Made by a program: the position numbers and the translations under genes. Shown here one piece after another: positions 49,763-50,952 of a stretch of DNA of 50,952 nt; the stretch's first letter is position 1, and each line of letters starts with the position of its first letter. The stretch comes from Candidatus Paraburkholderia kirkii (GTDB taxonomy: Bacteria > Pseudomonadota > Gammaproteobacteria > Burkholderiales > Burkholderiaceae). The stretch spans positions 1 to 50,952 of the forward strand of contig LFKV01000014.1 in assembly GCA_001189345.1 (NCBI GenBank). The letters run 5' to 3'. Below the pieces are notes generated by a model, which saw only the letters and a program-made list of their open reading frames with translations, made no database searches and was not told the origin of the DNA.

Positions 49763-50876
49763 TTCCATTGCGTCATTGAATTGGCACTGGTCGAATCCGG
49801 CGCGAAGGATCGTCATATTTCCACTTGATCGGTTTCGGGTTCTTGTTGTGTTCGCGGATGTATCGGCATCAGTTTGCGATCCCAATCCTTCACCGAAGTG
49901 AAGATGCCGCGAGCGATCACTTCACGCTGAATGCGCGAGAACCAGTTCTCCACCTGGTTGAGCCACGACGAGTAGGTCGGCGTGAAGTGCAGGTGCACGT
50001 TGCGCTGCGCATCAAGGAAGTCGGCAACCCGCTGCGTCTTATGGCTGCTGACGTTGTCGCAGATCGCGTGGATTTCCCGGCGTTTGGGCTGGCTGGCGAC
50101 GACGTCGGTCAGGAAGGCCACGAACTGCTCGCTGGTGTGGCGCGCCACCGTCTTGCCCAGCACCTCGCCGGTGGCAGTATTGAACGCCGCGAACAGGCTG
50201 AGCGTGCCGTTGCGCTTGTACTCGAAGCCGTGACTCTCGGCGCGCCCGGGCGACAGCGGCAGCATACGGTCCTTGCGATCGAGTGCCTGGATCGCGGTCT
50301 TCTCGTCCACGCAGAACACCGCTGCGTGCGCCGGCGGGTTCAGGTACAGCCCGATCACGTCGGCTGCCTTGGTCTCGAAGTCCGGGTCGTTGGAGACCAT
50401 GTGCCGCTCCAACTGCTGCGGCTTGATGCCGTGCTTGCGCCAGATGCGCTGCACGGCCGAGACCGATACGTCGCCGAGTTCTGCTGCGAGCTTGTAGCTA
50501 CTCCAGTGTGTCGAACCGTCGGCGGGTTTGTGCTTGAGGGTGCACTTGAGCACCCGCGCTTCCAGTTTGGCCGGTGGCTGCGTAGGCGCCCGCCCGCGGT
50601 GCCGGGCGTACATGCCGGCTAGTCGCTCGCTGAGGAAGCGCCCCGACCAGCGTGCGATGAAGCGCGAATCGCAACCCAGTGTGCGCATGATACTGTCGCG
50701 CGATTCGCCGTCCTCGAGCATCAGGATCAACTTTGCGCGTCGCACGTCCGCCGCACGCACCGTTCGGCTGCGCGCCGCCGACAACAGTTGCTCACGTTCG
50801 ATATCTGTCAGGTTCATTTTGACCCATGACCTGTATCTGAACACAGACAGGGTGCTAATTCAATAACGCAATGGAC
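49763..50876 (-). mobile_element. IS630-family insertion sequence, copy 2 (complete)
   Basis: 1,114 bp with imperfect inverted repeats (CCATTGCGTCATTGAATTGG on the left; the right-end inverse differs at two positions) and flanking TA at 49761-49762 and 50877-50878. The transposase is intact. It is inserted in the IS2-like element and points the same way as copy 1, 49,747 bp away. Confidence 0.93.
49813..50844 (-). CDS. IS630-family transposase (DDE type)
   Basis: Intact, 343 residues; translation may start at residue 10 (MNLTDIEREQLL). It has N-terminal paired helix-turn-helix domains, then catalytic Asp180 (FCVDEKT), Asp263 (CDNVSSHKT) and Glu299 (LNQVENWF). Cuts and rejoins the element at TA dinucleotides. 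It is probably the source of transposase for other copies. Confidence 0.95.
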   Translation of the reverse strand: MFRYRSWVKMNLTDIEREQLLSAARSRTVRAADVRRAKLILMLEDGESRDSIMRTLGCDSRFIARWSGRFLSERLAGMYARHRGRAPTQPPAKLEARVLKCTLKHKPADGSTHWSSYKLAAELGDVSVSAVQRIWRKHGIKPQQLERHMVSNDPDFETKAADVIGLYLNPPAHAAVFCVDEKTAIQALDRKDRMLPLSPGRAESHGFEYKRNGTLSLFAAFNTATGEVLGKTVARHTSEQFVAFLTDVVASQPKRREIHAICDNVSSHKTQRVADFLDAQRNVHLHFTPTYSSWLNQVENWFSRIQREVIARGIFTSVKDWDRKLMPIHPRTQQEPETDQVEI

Positions 50877-50952
50877 TAGCATGAACATAGGCAGAAGACT
50901 ACCTCAAAATTTAAGCGTCACCGCATGTCCGGCTTTTGCGGGGGACGGCCCA
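50877..50952 (-). mobile_element. IS3-family (IS2-like) terminal end
   Basis: Read inward on the minus strand the last bases are TGGGCCGTCCCCCGCAAAAG, which match in pattern the terminal repeat at 14926. Only about 60 bp lie between this end and the final codons of OrfA, so the main part of orfA is deleted as well as interrupted by IS630. The window stops exactly at this IS end. Confidence 0.75.

Overview
The window is GC-rich DNA with the gene content of a Burkholderiaceae chromosome of the Caballeronia/Paraburkholderia kind: Sfp-type phosphopantetheinyl transferase, paired Hsp20 genes, cobalt-type nitrile hydratase, sulfite reductase followed by a DUF934 gene, NAD-glutamate dehydrogenase, ACC deaminase. 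Its main property is decay. Of roughly 60 recognisable genes, about 37 carry frameshifts, in-frame stops, internal deletions or IS truncations, and four insertion-sequence families or remnants are present. Plant-linked traits (acdS remnant, nitrile hydratase), many ISs and mass pseudogenisation would fit a recently host-restricted plant symbiont such as a leaf-nodule Candidatus Burkholderia/Caballeronia. That placement is inference, not proof.

Layout. 1-2.45 kb: an IS630 copy with two 1-bp deletions, inserted in an IS66 remnant. 2.6-10.2 kb: a ruined catabolic locus (argE, DUF1028, RidA, flavin monooxygenase; divergent intact LysR; Rieske oxygenase remnant; ABC ATPase fused to a binding protein). 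10.1-12.5 kb: broken Crp/Fnr regulator, class II aldolase and ppnP. 12.5-14.4 kb: an intact AbiEi/AbiEii-type toxin-antitoxin pair behind a perfect 53-bp palindrome. 14.4-15.6 kb: acdS and oprD stumps joined by an IS3-family fragment. 15.7-21.2 kb: a dpp/opp peptide ABC operon with intact permeases, dead ATPases and a nearly complete binding protein. 21.6-28.4 kb: LysR, VOC, SDR, ggt, azgA, AHSA1/ArsR pair. 28.5-34.8 kb: glycan-type DUF5672/TPR pair, a 49-aa gene, fucU, M14 peptidase, SBP3, chaA/gdh stumps. 35-42.2 kb: the best preserved part, with several intact small genes and the nitrile hydratase cluster. 42.4-49.2 kb: cupin, mazG, ndh, panE, cysI (all broken), DUF934, and two intact Hsp20 genes. 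49.2-50.95 kb: an IS3-family (IS2-like) remnant split by an intact second IS630 copy in the same orientation as the first.

How genes died. Many lesions can be read exactly. At least eight are perfect tandem duplications of 2-19 bp whose removal restores the family sequence (argE, monooxygenase twice, crp, fucU, nthB, cysI twice). Others are +1/-1 changes in C/G runs, single-codon nonsense changes (often TAG), and larger deletions that remove catalytic motifs (ABC H-loop, sulfite reductase Fe-S cysteines, Rieske oxygenase core). Against this background the intact toxin-antitoxin pair, heat-shock genes, nitrile hydratase alpha subunit and the second IS630 stand out.
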